From Hyphomicrobiales bacterium (lineage in GTDB: Bacteria; Pseudomonadota; Alphaproteobacteria; Rhizobiales; Beijerinckiaceae): a stretch of DNA of 38,203 nucleotides. Position numbers and translations under genes: made by a program. Positions within the stretch are counted from its first letter, which is position 1. Each line of letters opens with the position of its first letter. Of this stretch, positions 32,022 to 38,203 are shown one piece after another. The stretch covers positions 1 through 38,203 of the forward strand of contig JAIXSR010000164.1 in NCBI GenBank assembly GCA_027484605.1, read 5' to 3'. The notes under the pieces are model-generated. The model saw only the letters and a list, made by a program, of their open reading frames with translations, made no database searches and was not told where the DNA came from.

Positions 32022-33419
32022 TCAGGAATCCCGTCGATGGCTCCGGATGAAGGATTCGAGCGCCGTACTGTCATTCGCCACGGGCGACATCCGCTCCGGA
32101 TCGGTCATCAGCCGGCCCAGCCGGGCCGGCAGCGGCGCTTCGATCCCCGCAACAGCCCGCATCGTGTCGGGGAATTTCGCCGGCGCGGCTGTGGCCAGCA
32201 CGACCATCGGCACGGCGGGGTCGAGCCCGGCCTTGGAGGCCGCCACGATCCCGGTCGCCGTATGCGGGTCGACGACATAGCCCGCCTCGTCGCGGGTTGT
32301 CCGGATCGCTTCCGCGACTTCGCCCTCATCCGCCCGGAAGGCCGAGAAATCCGCGCGGATCGCTGTCAGCACGTCCGGAGGCAGGGTGAAGGAACCGCTC
32401 TGCTTCAGGCCGGCCATCATCTGCCGCACGGCGGTGGCATCCCGCCCCGATGCCTCGAACAGCAGGCGCTCGAAATTCGACGAGATCTGGATATCCATCG
32501 AGGGCGAGGAGGTGGCCGCCACGCCGGCCATCTCGTAGCGCCCGGTCTCCAGCGTCCGGGTGAGGATATCGTTGATATTGGTGGCGATGACGAGCTGCTC
32601 GATCGGCAGGCCCATCTTCCGGGCAACGAAGCCGGCGAAGATGTCGCCGAAATTCCCTGTGGGCACGGTGAAGGCCACTTTCCGGTGCGGGGCACCGAGC
32701 GCGACCGCCGCCACGAAATAATAGGTGACCTGCGCCACCACGCGCGCCCAGTTGATCGAGTTGACGCCCGAGAGCTGCACCGAATCCCGGAAGGCATGGT
32801 GGTTGAAAAGCGCCTTCACCAGGTTCTGGCAATCATCGAACGTGCCGGGAATCGTGATCGCATGCAGATGTGGCTCGGTCGGCGTCGTCATCATCCGGCG
32901 CTGCACATCGGAGACGCGGCCATCCGGGAAGAGCACGAACACATCCGCCCGCTTCGAGGCGCGGAATGCCTCGATTGCCGCGCCACCGGTATCGCCCGAA
33001 GTCGCCCCCACGATCGTTGCCCGCCGGCCGCTGCTGGCCAGCGCATGGTCCATCAGCCGCGCAAGCAGCTGCATGGCCACGTCCTTGAAGGCCAGGGTCG
33101 GCCCATGGAACAGCTCGAGCACGAACCGGTTCGGCCCGATCTGCGCCAGCGGGGTCACGGCCGGATGCGCGAAGGTGGCATAGGCTTCCCGCGTCGCCTG
33201 CCGCAGCACCGCATCGGGGATGGTGCCGCCGGTGAACCGGCGGATCACGTCGAAGGCCACCGCATCGAAGCCCTGGCCCGCATAGGCGGCGATCTCGTCT
33301 GCCGTCAGGCTCGGCCAGGTTTCCGGCAGGTAGAGGCCGCCGTCACGGGCCAGGCCCGCCAGCAGGCAATCGGCGAAGGAAAGGGCAGGGGCCTCGCCCC
33401 GGGTGGAGATATAGCGCAT
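32022..33419 (-). CDS. thrC: Threonine synthase
   Basis: PLP enzyme converting O-phosphohomoserine to threonine. The 465-residue protein is the ThrC class of alpha/gammaproteobacteria and yeast. Seen: N-terminal MRYISTRG, the PLP lysine Lys112 in LAFKDVA, the phosphate-binding GATSGDTGGAAIEAF near 138-152, and VPTGNFGDIFAG near 253-264. The ATG at 33419 begins the conserved N-terminus. It follows surf1 by 27 bases and precedes the GNAT gene by 2 bases, so it is probably transcribed with the oxidase cluster. The M16 peptidase gene that often follows thrC in this order lineage is absent. Confidence 0.96.
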   Translation of the reverse strand: MRYISTRGEAPALSFADCLLAGLARDGGLYLPETWPSLTADEIAAYAGQGFDAVAFDVIRRFTGGTIPDAVLRQATREAYATFAHPAVTPLAQIGPNRFVLELFHGPTLAFKDVAMQLLARLMDHALASSGRRATIVGATSGDTGGAAIEAFRASKRADVFVLFPDGRVSDVQRRMMTTPTEPHLHAITIPGTFDDCQNLVKALFNHHAFRDSVQLSGVNSINWARVVAQVTYYFVAAVALGAPHRKVAFTVPTGNFGDIFAGFVARKMGLPIEQLVIATNINDILTRTLETGRYEMAGVAATSSPSMDIQISSNFERLLFEASGRDATAVRQMMAGLKQSGSFTLPPDVLTAIRADFSAFRADEGEVAEAIRTTRDEAGYVVDPHTATGIVAASKAGLDPAVPMVVLATAAPAKFPDTMRAVAGIEAPLPARLGRLMTDPERMSPVANDSTALESFIRSHRRDS

Positions 33420-33446
33420 GACAGGCCCGTCCGCAGGCGAAGATAC

Positions 33447-34238
33447 TCAGAGCGCACTTGTGCCGCGGCGGCGGCGCGATGCAAGAAAAAATGTCAGCCC
33501 GACCACATTGGTCAGGGCGAGGCCCCACCAGGTCAGCGCATACTGGAAGTGATTGTTCGGGATCGCGGCCAGGAAGGCCTCGACCTCGACGCCATGCGGC
33601 GGATCCACGGCATCCGGCGCGGCCTGCAGGTCGATGAAGCGCGCATAGGCTGCGCTGGCGCCCTCGGCCGTCTCGGCGCCGGGCAGCCCGGTCTGCCTTG
33701 CCATTTCCCCGGTGCTGCGGAAAAACCAGACCTGCCGCTGCGGATCGTTATGCGGAGGAAACAGGCCCGGGGTCTCGTCGGGGCGCAGGAAGCCGGTCAG
33801 CGTCACCGGCTCGGTCGGGCGGTCGAAGGGCGGCAGGCGGCCATCGGCCCGGGTGGGGAGGAAGCCGCGATTGACGTAGATGTTGACCAGCGCGCATTTC
33901 CCGTCCGCCGCGCAGAGCCGGGTGATGAAGGGCGTCATGACGAAGACGCCGAAACCGCTGCCCTGCAGGGCGCGGCCGGTTTTCGGGCCGGGCTTCGGTT
34001 CCGGCCTCGATGTCCGGACATAGCTGGTCCGCTCATGGGCGAAGCGCCCGGTCACGGTCACCCGATCCCAGAGGCGGGCCTCGCCGAGTGCCTTCGGGGG
34101 CGCCTGTGCAGCCGCGGCAATACCGGAAATGAAGGCTTGCTTCTCGCCAAGGCGTTGCCATTGCCAGAAGCCCAGCCCGGCCTGGAAAAGGGTGATCGCG
34201 GCGATGAAGGCGAGGAAGCCCTTGAGGCGCAGGCTCAT
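33447..34238 (-). CDS. SURF1 family protein, cytochrome oxidase assembly
   Basis: 263-residue inner-membrane protein needed to insert heme a3 into subunit I of aa3 oxidase. Two helices flank a large periplasmic domain: helix 1 at about 6-24 followed by the diagnostic GFWQWQRLGEK, and helix 2 near 238-256 after NNHFQYALTWWGLAL. A short RRRR tail follows helix 2. The ATG at 34238 overlaps the DUF983 stop by 4 bases (ATGA). It lies in the ctaE-DUF983-surf1 order expected for Hyphomicrobiales. Confidence 0.94.
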   Translation of the reverse strand: MSLRLKGFLAFIAAITLFQAGLGFWQWQRLGEKQAFISGIAAAAQAPPKALGEARLWDRVTVTGRFAHERTSYVRTSRPEPKPGPKTGRALQGSGFGVFVMTPFITRLCAADGKCALVNIYVNRGFLPTRADGRLPPFDRPTEPVTLTGFLRPDETPGLFPPHNDPQRQVWFFRSTGEMARQTGLPGAETAEGASAAYARFIDLQAAPDAVDPPHGVEVEAFLAAIPNNHFQYALTWWGLALTNVVGLTFFLASRRRRGTSAL

Positions 34239-34612
34239 GGCTTGTCCGAGAGCCGGCCCTGTTCGGCACGGTTGCGATATTGCAGCGCGACCAGCACCCC
34301 CTTGAGCGGGCGCAGCAAGCCGAGGCAGACGATCAGGGTCATCGGCAGGAAGATCACGAGATGCACCCAGACCGGCGGTTCGTAATGGATTTCCGTCCAG
34401 AGCAGCAGGCCGACCACGAGAAAACCGGCGATCAGGATCACGAAGACAGCAGGGCCATCCCCCGCATCCGCGAATCGGTAGTCCAGCCCGCAGGCACGGC
34501 ATGAGGGGGCGATGCTCAGGAAAGCCTCGAACAGCCGCCCCTCGCCGCAGCGGGGGCAGCGTCCGCCAAGACCGGCTGAAACCGGATCGGCTTCCGGGCC
34601 ATGATACTCCAT
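34235..34612 (-). CDS. DUF983 family membrane protein
   Basis: 125-residue protein found with alphaproteobacterial oxidase clusters; its role in oxidase assembly is presumed, not proven. Seen: a four-cysteine zinc-ribbon-like N-terminus (Cys19 and Cys22 in CPRC, Cys38 and Cys41 in CRAC) and two helices (about 52-73 and 82-104), ending with a basic tail. The ATG at 34612 has a GAGGGGA ribosome binding site; longer in-frame upstream sequence overlaps ctaE. Coupled to surf1. Confidence 0.9.
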   Translation of the reverse strand: MEYHGPEADPVSAGLGGRCPRCGEGRLFEAFLSIAPSCRACGLDYRFADAGDGPAVFVILIAGFLVVGLLLWTEIHYEPPVWVHLVIFLPMTLIVCLGLLRPLKGVLVALQYRNRAEQGRLSDKP

Positions 34613-34631
34613 GCGAGTCCCCTCGAATCGG

Positions 34632-34656
34632 AAAGGGCGGCCCCGGGCCGCCCTTT
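34632..34656 (-). other. GC-rich hairpin between ctaE and DUF983
   Basis: AAAGGGCGGCCC at 34632-34643 pairs perfectly with 34645-34656, giving an 11-12 bp stem with a minimal loop, 9 bases after the ctaE stop and 20 bases before the DUF983 ATG. On the minus strand it is followed by TTTCCG, not a real T run. It may be a leaky terminator or an mRNA-stabilising 3' structure that raises ctaE mRNA relative to the assembly genes. Confidence 0.6.
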
Positions 34657-34664
34657 GCTCATTC

Positions 34665-35531
34665 TCAATGGGCGGCGGCTGCCGCGGCGCCCCAGTTCGA
34701 GCCCCAGACATAGATGGCGGCGAAGAGGAACAGCCACACCACGTCCACGAAATGCCAGTACCAGGCCGCGAATTCGAAGCCGAGATGCTGCTTCGGGGTG
34801 AAGTGCCCCTTGTAGACGCGCATCAGGCAGACCGCGAGGAAGATCGTGCCGATAAGGACATGGAAGCCATGGAAGCCCGTCGCCATGAAGAAGGTCGCGC
34901 CGTAGATATGGCCCGAGAACTTGAAGGCGGCATGGCTGTACTCATAGACCTGCACCAGGGAGAAGAAGGCGCCGAGCAGCACGGTCAGCCAGAGGCCCTG
35001 CCGCACGCCCTGGCGGTCACCATGGAGCATCGCATGATGCGCCCAGGTCACCGTGGTGCCCGATGTCAGCAGGATCAGCGTGTTGAACAGCGGCAATTCC
35101 CACGGGTTGAACACCGCGATGCCCTTCGGGGGCCATTGCCCGCCGGTCAACTCGGTCCGCTGGTACTGGATCGCCTCGTTCGTGAAGAAGGCAATGTCGA
35201 AATAGGCCCAGAACCAGGCCACGAAGAACATCACTTCCGACGCGATGAACATGATCATGCCGTAGCGGTGATGCATCTGCACGACGCGGGTATGGTCTCC
35301 CGTTTCCGCCTCGTTCACCACATCGCGCCACCAGCCGAACATCGTGTAGAGCACGCCGATGAAACCGGCGAAGAAGAGCAGGCTGCCGGCCTGGAGGCCA
35401 CCGATCGGCATCTTCTTCATCCACATCACCGCGCCGACCGCGCAGATGAAGGCCGAAACAGACCCGATGAAGGGCCAGGGGCTCGGCGGAAGAATGTGAT
35501 AATCGTGGTTCTTGGCGTGTGCGTCGGCCAT
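34665..35531 (-). CDS. ctaE: Cytochrome c oxidase subunit III
   Basis: Core subunit of the aa3-type oxidase in the inner membrane; it stabilises subunit I during turnover. The 288-residue protein has seven predicted helices. Seen: [13 protein letters not shown] near 9-21, [18 protein letters not shown] near 95-112 (conserved membrane Glu), and the end motif [14 protein letters not shown] near 260-273. The ATG at 35531 has an AGGGGGG stretch upstream, 18 bases after ctaG. It sits in the standard ctaG-ctaE-DUF983-surf1 order. Confidence 0.97.
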   Translation of the reverse strand: MADAHAKNHDYHILPPSPWPFIGSVSAFICAVGAVMWMKKMPIGGLQAGSLLFFAGFIGVLYTMFGWWRDVVNEAETGDHTRVVQMHHRYGMIMFIASEVMFFVAWFWAYFDIAFFTNEAIQYQRTELTGGQWPPKGIAVFNPWELPLFNTLILLTSGTTVTWAHHAMLHGDRQGVRQGLWLTVLLGAFFSLVQVYEYSHAAFKFSGHIYGATFFMATGFHGFHVLIGTIFLAVCLMRVYKGHFTPKQHLGFEFAAWYWHFVDVVWLFLFAAIYVWGSNWGAAAAAAH

Positions 35532-35549
35532 GGAAACGGGCCCCCCTTC

Positions 35550-36182
35550 CTATTTCGATACGGAACCCCCCGCCGAAGCGGAAGGTGCCGTCAGCTGTCC
35601 AGCATCAGCCACAGGCTTGGCCGGGTTTTTGGACGGAAAAAACGTGTATGACAAGGTGATCGTTCGGATGCCGTCGAGTTCGCGGTTCTTCGAGATCTCG
35701 GGATCCACGAAAAACACCACTTCCTCGGTTCGCGCCTCGCCCGGCTGCAATGTCTGCTCGGTGAAGCAGAAGCAGGCGATCTTGTTGAAATAGGCGCCGG
35801 TCTGGTCGGGCGTCACATTGTAGCTGGCAATGCCCGTCGTCGGCATCTGCCCCGGATTGCGCAGCGTGTAGCCGACGGTCTTGACCTCGCCGGCCCGGAT
35901 CGTGATTTCGGGCACTTCCGGTTCGAAGCGCCAGTTCAGCCCGGCGGCGACATTCGCATCGAACCGGATCTTGAAGACCCGCTCTGTCACGCGGTCCGGC
36001 GCGCGGCTCGCCACCATCGTCGTGCCGCCATAGCCCGTCACCCGGCAGAAAAGATCATAAAGCGGCACAGCCGCGAAGGACGCGCCGAGCATCACGCAGA
36101 AGCCGGTCACGACATAAGCGGCCACCCGGCGGTTCCGGGCGGGGTCGATCACAACAGGGGCGGGAAGCGGGCGCTCGTTCAT
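35550..36182 (-). CDS. ctaG: Cytochrome c oxidase assembly protein CtaG/Cox11
   Basis: Copper chaperone that delivers copper to the CuB site of subunit I. The 210-residue protein has a short cytoplasmic N-terminus, one helix (about 20-42, a Cys at 29), and a periplasmic immunoglobulin-like domain with the copper motif CFCF at 137-140 (Cys137, Cys139) in the segment YFNKIACFCFTEQTL. A conserved Cys46 lies just after the helix. The ATG at 36182 is one base after the small coxF-type gene stop. Confidence 0.96.
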   Translation of the reverse strand: MNERPLPAPVVIDPARNRRVAAYVVTGFCVMLGASFAAVPLYDLFCRVTGYGGTTMVASRAPDRVTERVFKIRFDANVAAGLNWRFEPEVPEITIRAGEVKTVGYTLRNPGQMPTTGIASYNVTPDQTGAYFNKIACFCFTEQTLQPGEARTEEVVFFVDPEISKNRELDGIRTITLSYTFFPSKNPAKPVADAGQLTAPSASAGGSVSK

Positions 36183-36183
36183 G

Positions 36184-36351
36184 TCACATCGGCCGGGAAA
36201 GGATGGCGGGACCCATCTTGAAGACGGTGATCACGTAGAACAGAAGGCAGAGGCCGGCCACACCGAAGGCAATCGCCTTGTTGCGGCGCGCGCGTCGGGC
36301 CTTTTCCTCGTCAGTCAGGCGCAGGCCCTCGGTTTCCTGCGGTGCGCTCAT
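36184..36351 (-). CDS. Small CoxF-type membrane protein
   Basis: 55-residue protein with a charged N-terminus ([12 protein letters not shown] near 18-29) and a single helix at about 30-48 followed by [11 protein letters not shown]. It occupies the position between ctaB and ctaG where alphaproteobacteria encode CoxF, a short single-helix protein of unclear role. The ATG at 36351 overlaps the ctaB stop (ATGA), and its stop is one base from the ctaG start, so it is translationally coupled on both sides. Easily missed because of its size. Confidence 0.85.
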   Translation of the reverse strand: MSAPQETEGLRLTDEEKARRARRNKAIAFGVAGLCLLFYVITVFKMGPAILSRPM

Positions 36352-37295
36352 GCGAGTCCTCCACGCAGCAGGGCCCAGGCAAGACCGCCGGCCCATTCGA
36401 TGAGCAGCGCCGCGAAGACCGCGAAGAGATAGATAATCGAGCCGCCGAACAGCGACCAGCAGGCCTTGCGGAGCCTGTCTTCGCCATCGGCCCGCAGGAT
36501 GCCGACCGACCACCAGACCATCGTCAGCCCGCCGATCAGCGCCGTGGCACCGTAGAGCCAGCCACCGAAGCCCATGAAGAACGGCGTGATGCCGAAGGGG
36601 ATCAGCAGCAGCGAATAGAGCAGGATCTGCAGACGGGTGCTGCGGTCGCTGGCGACATTCGGCAGCATCGGCACGCCGGCGCGGGCGTAATCATCCTTGC
36701 GGACAATGGCCAGCGCCCAGAAATGCGGCGGCGTCCAGAGGAAGATGATCGAGAACAGGATCATCGGCTCGAGCGCGACCCCGCCGGTCACGGCCGCCCA
36801 GCCGACCACGGGCGGAAGGGCCCCGGCAGCGCCGCCGATCACGATGTTCTGCGCCGTGCGCCGCTTCAGGCCCATCGTGTAGATCACGACGTAGAAGAAG
36901 ATCGTGAAGGCCAGCAGGCCGCCCGCTACCCAGTTGGTCGCCAGGCCGAGAACCATCACCGACAGGACCGAGAGGATCATCCCGAAGTTCAGCGCCTCGC
37001 CCGGCTGCACGCGGCCCGAGGGAATCGGCCTTTTGGCGGTCCGGCCCATCACGGCATCGATATCGGCATCGTACCACATGTTGAGCGCGCCCGACGCGCC
37101 GGCACCGACGGCAATCGCGAAAACAGCGATCAGGCCGATCACCGGATGGATTGCGCCCGGCGCCAGCACCATCCCGACCAGGGCCGTGAAGACGACGAGC
37201 GACATCACCCGCGGCTTCAGCAGCGACAGGAAATCCATCGGATCCGCATTCGAGATCAGCGTCTCGCGCCGGATGTCTGCACCAAGGTCACTCAC
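36348..37295 (-). CDS. ctaB: Protoheme IX farnesyltransferase (heme O synthase)
   Basis: UbiA-family membrane enzyme that adds a farnesyl group to heme b, the first step to heme A for the aa3 oxidase. The 315-residue protein has about 8-9 helices, the [17 protein letters not shown] stretch near 25-41, the first Asp motif N-x3-D-x3-D (Asn72, Asp76, Asp80) followed by MGRTAKRP, and a second motif [13 protein letters not shown]. The start is a GTG at 37295, giving the usual N-terminal length; the frame is open further upstream without conserved sequence. It follows ctaD by 127 bases with a large hairpin between. Confidence 0.95.
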   Translation of the reverse strand: MSDLGADIRRETLISNADPMDFLSLLKPRVMSLVVFTALVGMVLAPGAIHPVIGLIAVFAIAVGAGASGALNMWYDADIDAVMGRTAKRPIPSGRVQPGEALNFGMILSVLSVMVLGLATNWVAGGLLAFTIFFYVVIYTMGLKRRTAQNIVIGGAAGALPPVVGWAAVTGGVALEPMILFSIIFLWTPPHFWALAIVRKDDYARAGVPMLPNVASDRSTRLQILLYSLLLIPFGITPFFMGFGGWLYGATALIGGLTMVWWSVGILRADGEDRLRKACWSLFGGSIIYLFAVFAALLIEWAGGLAWALLRGGLA

Positions 37296-37386
37296 GCAAT
37301 CGCCCTGCTCTGGAAGGGAAAGATACCGCCGGCCGGCTGGCCGGACGCCATCGGGAACGGGCCCGGAAGGCCCCTTGCCGATAGCG

Positions 37387-37416
37387 TTCCGGAGGCCGGT
37401 TTCCCGGCCTCCGGAA
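37387..37416 (-). other. Strong stem-loop between ctaD and ctaB
   Basis: A perfect 13-bp inverted repeat (37387-37399 with 37404-37416) around a 4-base loop, extendable by about three pairs including a G-U, lies 6 bases past the ctaD stop. No T run follows on the minus strand, so it is not a classical terminator. It is suited to protect the 3' end of ctaD mRNA or to attenuate read-through into ctaB. Confidence 0.65.
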
Positions 37417-37422
37417 TGCGGA

Positions 37423-38203
37423 TCAATGGTTGCTGCCGGTGATGCGCGGCAGCGTCTCGAACTGGTGGAACGGCGGCGGGGAGGACAGGGTCCATTCCAG
37501 CGTCGTCGCGCCTTCACCCCAGGGATTGTCGCCGGCCTTGATCTTCTTCGAGAAGGCGTACCAGATCCCGTAGAAGAACACGATCAGACCGAAGGCGAAG
37601 ATGTAGGAACCGAGCGACGAGATGTAGTTCCAGCCGGCATAGGCATCCGGATAGTCGACATAGCGGCGCGGCATGCCGGCCAGGCCCAGGAAATGCTGCG
37701 GGAAGAACAGCACATTGGCCCCGATGAAGGCGATCGCGAAATGGAGGTTGCCGATCCAGTCCGGGATCACATAGCCGAACATTTTCGGGAACCAGTAATA
37801 CCAGCCCGCGAAGATCGCGAAGACGGCACCCAGCGACAGCACGTAATGGAAATGCGCCACGACATAGTAGGTGTCGTGCAGGACGCGATCGACACCGGCA
37901 TTGGCGAGGACCACGCCGGTCACGCCGCCGACCGTGAAGAGGAAGATGAAGCCGATCGCCCAGACCATGGGCGGCCGGAACTGGATCGAACCACCCCACA
38001 TCGTCGCGATCCAGGAGAAGATCTTCACGCCTGTCGGCACGGCGATGACCATCGTGGCCGCCACGAAATACTGCTGGGCGGCGAGGCTGATCCCGGTCGT
38101 GTACATGTGGTGCGCCCACACGATGAAGCCGACAAAGCCGATCGCCACCATCGCATAGGCCATGCCGAGATACCCGAAGACCGGCTTCTTGGAAAAGGTC
38201 GCC
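37423..38203 (-). CDS. ctaD: Cytochrome c oxidase subunit I, C-terminal part (cut by window edge)
   Basis: Catalytic subunit of the aa3-type oxidase. Only the last 259 or so codons are inside the window; the frame continues past base 38203, where it reads [18 protein letters not shown]. Seen: the CuB-ligand pair in [10 protein letters not shown], the K-channel Lys in PTGVKIFSW, and the [17 protein letters not shown] segment whose two histidines bind heme a3 and heme a. The C-terminus ends [12 protein letters not shown]. It is the upstream gene of the run to ctaB; subunit II (ctaC) would be expected beyond the right edge. Confidence 0.97.
   Translation of the reverse strand, partial: ATFSKKPVFGYLGMAYAMVAIGFVGFIVWAHHMYTTGISLAAQQYFVAATMVIAVPTGVKIFSWIATMWGGSIQFRPPMVWAIGFIFLFTVGGVTGVVLANAGVDRVLHDTYYVVAHFHYVLSLGAVFAIFAGWYYWFPKMFGYVIPDWIGNLHFAIAFIGANVLFFPQHFLGLAGMPRRYVDYPDAYAGWNYISSLGSYIFAFGLIVFFYGIWYAFSKKIKAGDNPWGEGATTLEWTLSSPPPFHQFETLPRITGSNH

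Noticed and set aside
31926-34385. 819-codon plus-strand frame
   Set aside because: Antisense to thrC and surf1, both of which have all family motifs on the minus strand.
1-38203. Prophage, transposon, toxin-antitoxin or defence island
   Set aside because: No integrase, transposase, restriction, phage structural or toxin-antitoxin genes were recognised; gene order is that of a conserved chromosomal region.
1-38203. tRNA or other structured RNA genes
   Set aside because: Intergenic regions are short and none showed a cloverleaf, T-loop consensus or recognisable riboswitch by eye; a covariance-model scan was not possible.

Overview
The window is a high-GC, tightly packed bacterial segment with 41 protein-coding genes, no tRNA or rRNA that I can see, no mobile element and no CRISPR array. 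Gene content and order point to an alphaproteobacterium, most likely Hyphomicrobiales (Rhizobiales). The pointers are DUF4170, DUF2093, DUF6101 and a plant/alphaproteobacterial-type GshA, the blocks cysQ-DUF4170-DUF374-waaA-lpxK, rsmE-gshA and ubiA-DUF6101, and the aa3 oxidase cluster ctaD-ctaB-coxF-ctaG-ctaE-DUF983-surf1 followed by thrC. This placement is inference from synteny; no marker gene was compared against a database.

Layout. 1-7.2 kb: rluB-like pseudouridine synthase (-) divergent from tadA (+), a minus-strand run purD / fluoroacetate-dehalogenase-like hydrolase / patatin, then xseA and DUF2093 (+). 7.1-11.8 kb: a minus-strand lipid A / outer-membrane block (MAPEG, CysQ-like phosphatase, DUF4170, DUF374 acyltransferase, waaA, lpxK) joined by one- to four-base overlaps or short gaps. 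12-16.1 kb: KefB-type antiporter and a MATE exporter (GTGA overlap), then a DUF937 protein and a strong intrinsic terminator. 16.2-19.7 kb: DUF1127 protein divergent from a LysR regulator, a clade-2-like chlorite dismutase, and gshA. 19.8-22.5 kb: rsmE, a small secreted four-cysteine protein coupled to ubiA, and a DUF6101-like protein. 22.8-28.3 kb: ispH, a DMT permease, thrB-rnhA (ATGA overlap), a Prx5 peroxiredoxin, an orphan DsbD N-domain protein and YqgE. 28.3-38.2 kb: a long minus-strand run from a truncated ctaD through ctaB, coxF, ctaG, ctaE, DUF983 and surf1 to thrC, a GNAT enzyme and a 7TM-PAS-GGDEF-EAL protein.

The oxidase block holds the catalytic subunit I (C-terminal part only), subunit III, heme O synthase, the CuB chaperone, a small CoxF-type membrane protein and the Surf1 heme a3 insertion factor. 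UbiA, next door, starts the ubiquinone pathway that feeds respiration. WaaA and LpxK belong to lipid A-Kdo synthesis. ThrB and ThrC are the two last steps of threonine synthesis, on separate transcription units. GshA, the Kef-type antiporter, Prx5 and the DsbD-domain protein suggest a thiol/redox theme without forming one operon.

Most of the window is housekeeping. The best leads are: (i) the first 81 bases are an inverted piece of a diverged rluB orthologue, so the left edge is probably chimeric and the native rluB 3' end is missing; (ii) a hydrolase that keeps every active-site residue of fluoroacetate dehalogenase at the same residue numbers as I recall them for the Rhodopseudomonas enzyme; (iii) a short chlorite dismutase with the proximal His and distal Arg in place; (iv) a DUF937 protein carrying a thrombospondin-3-like calcium loop. 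I found no convincing new multi-gene system.
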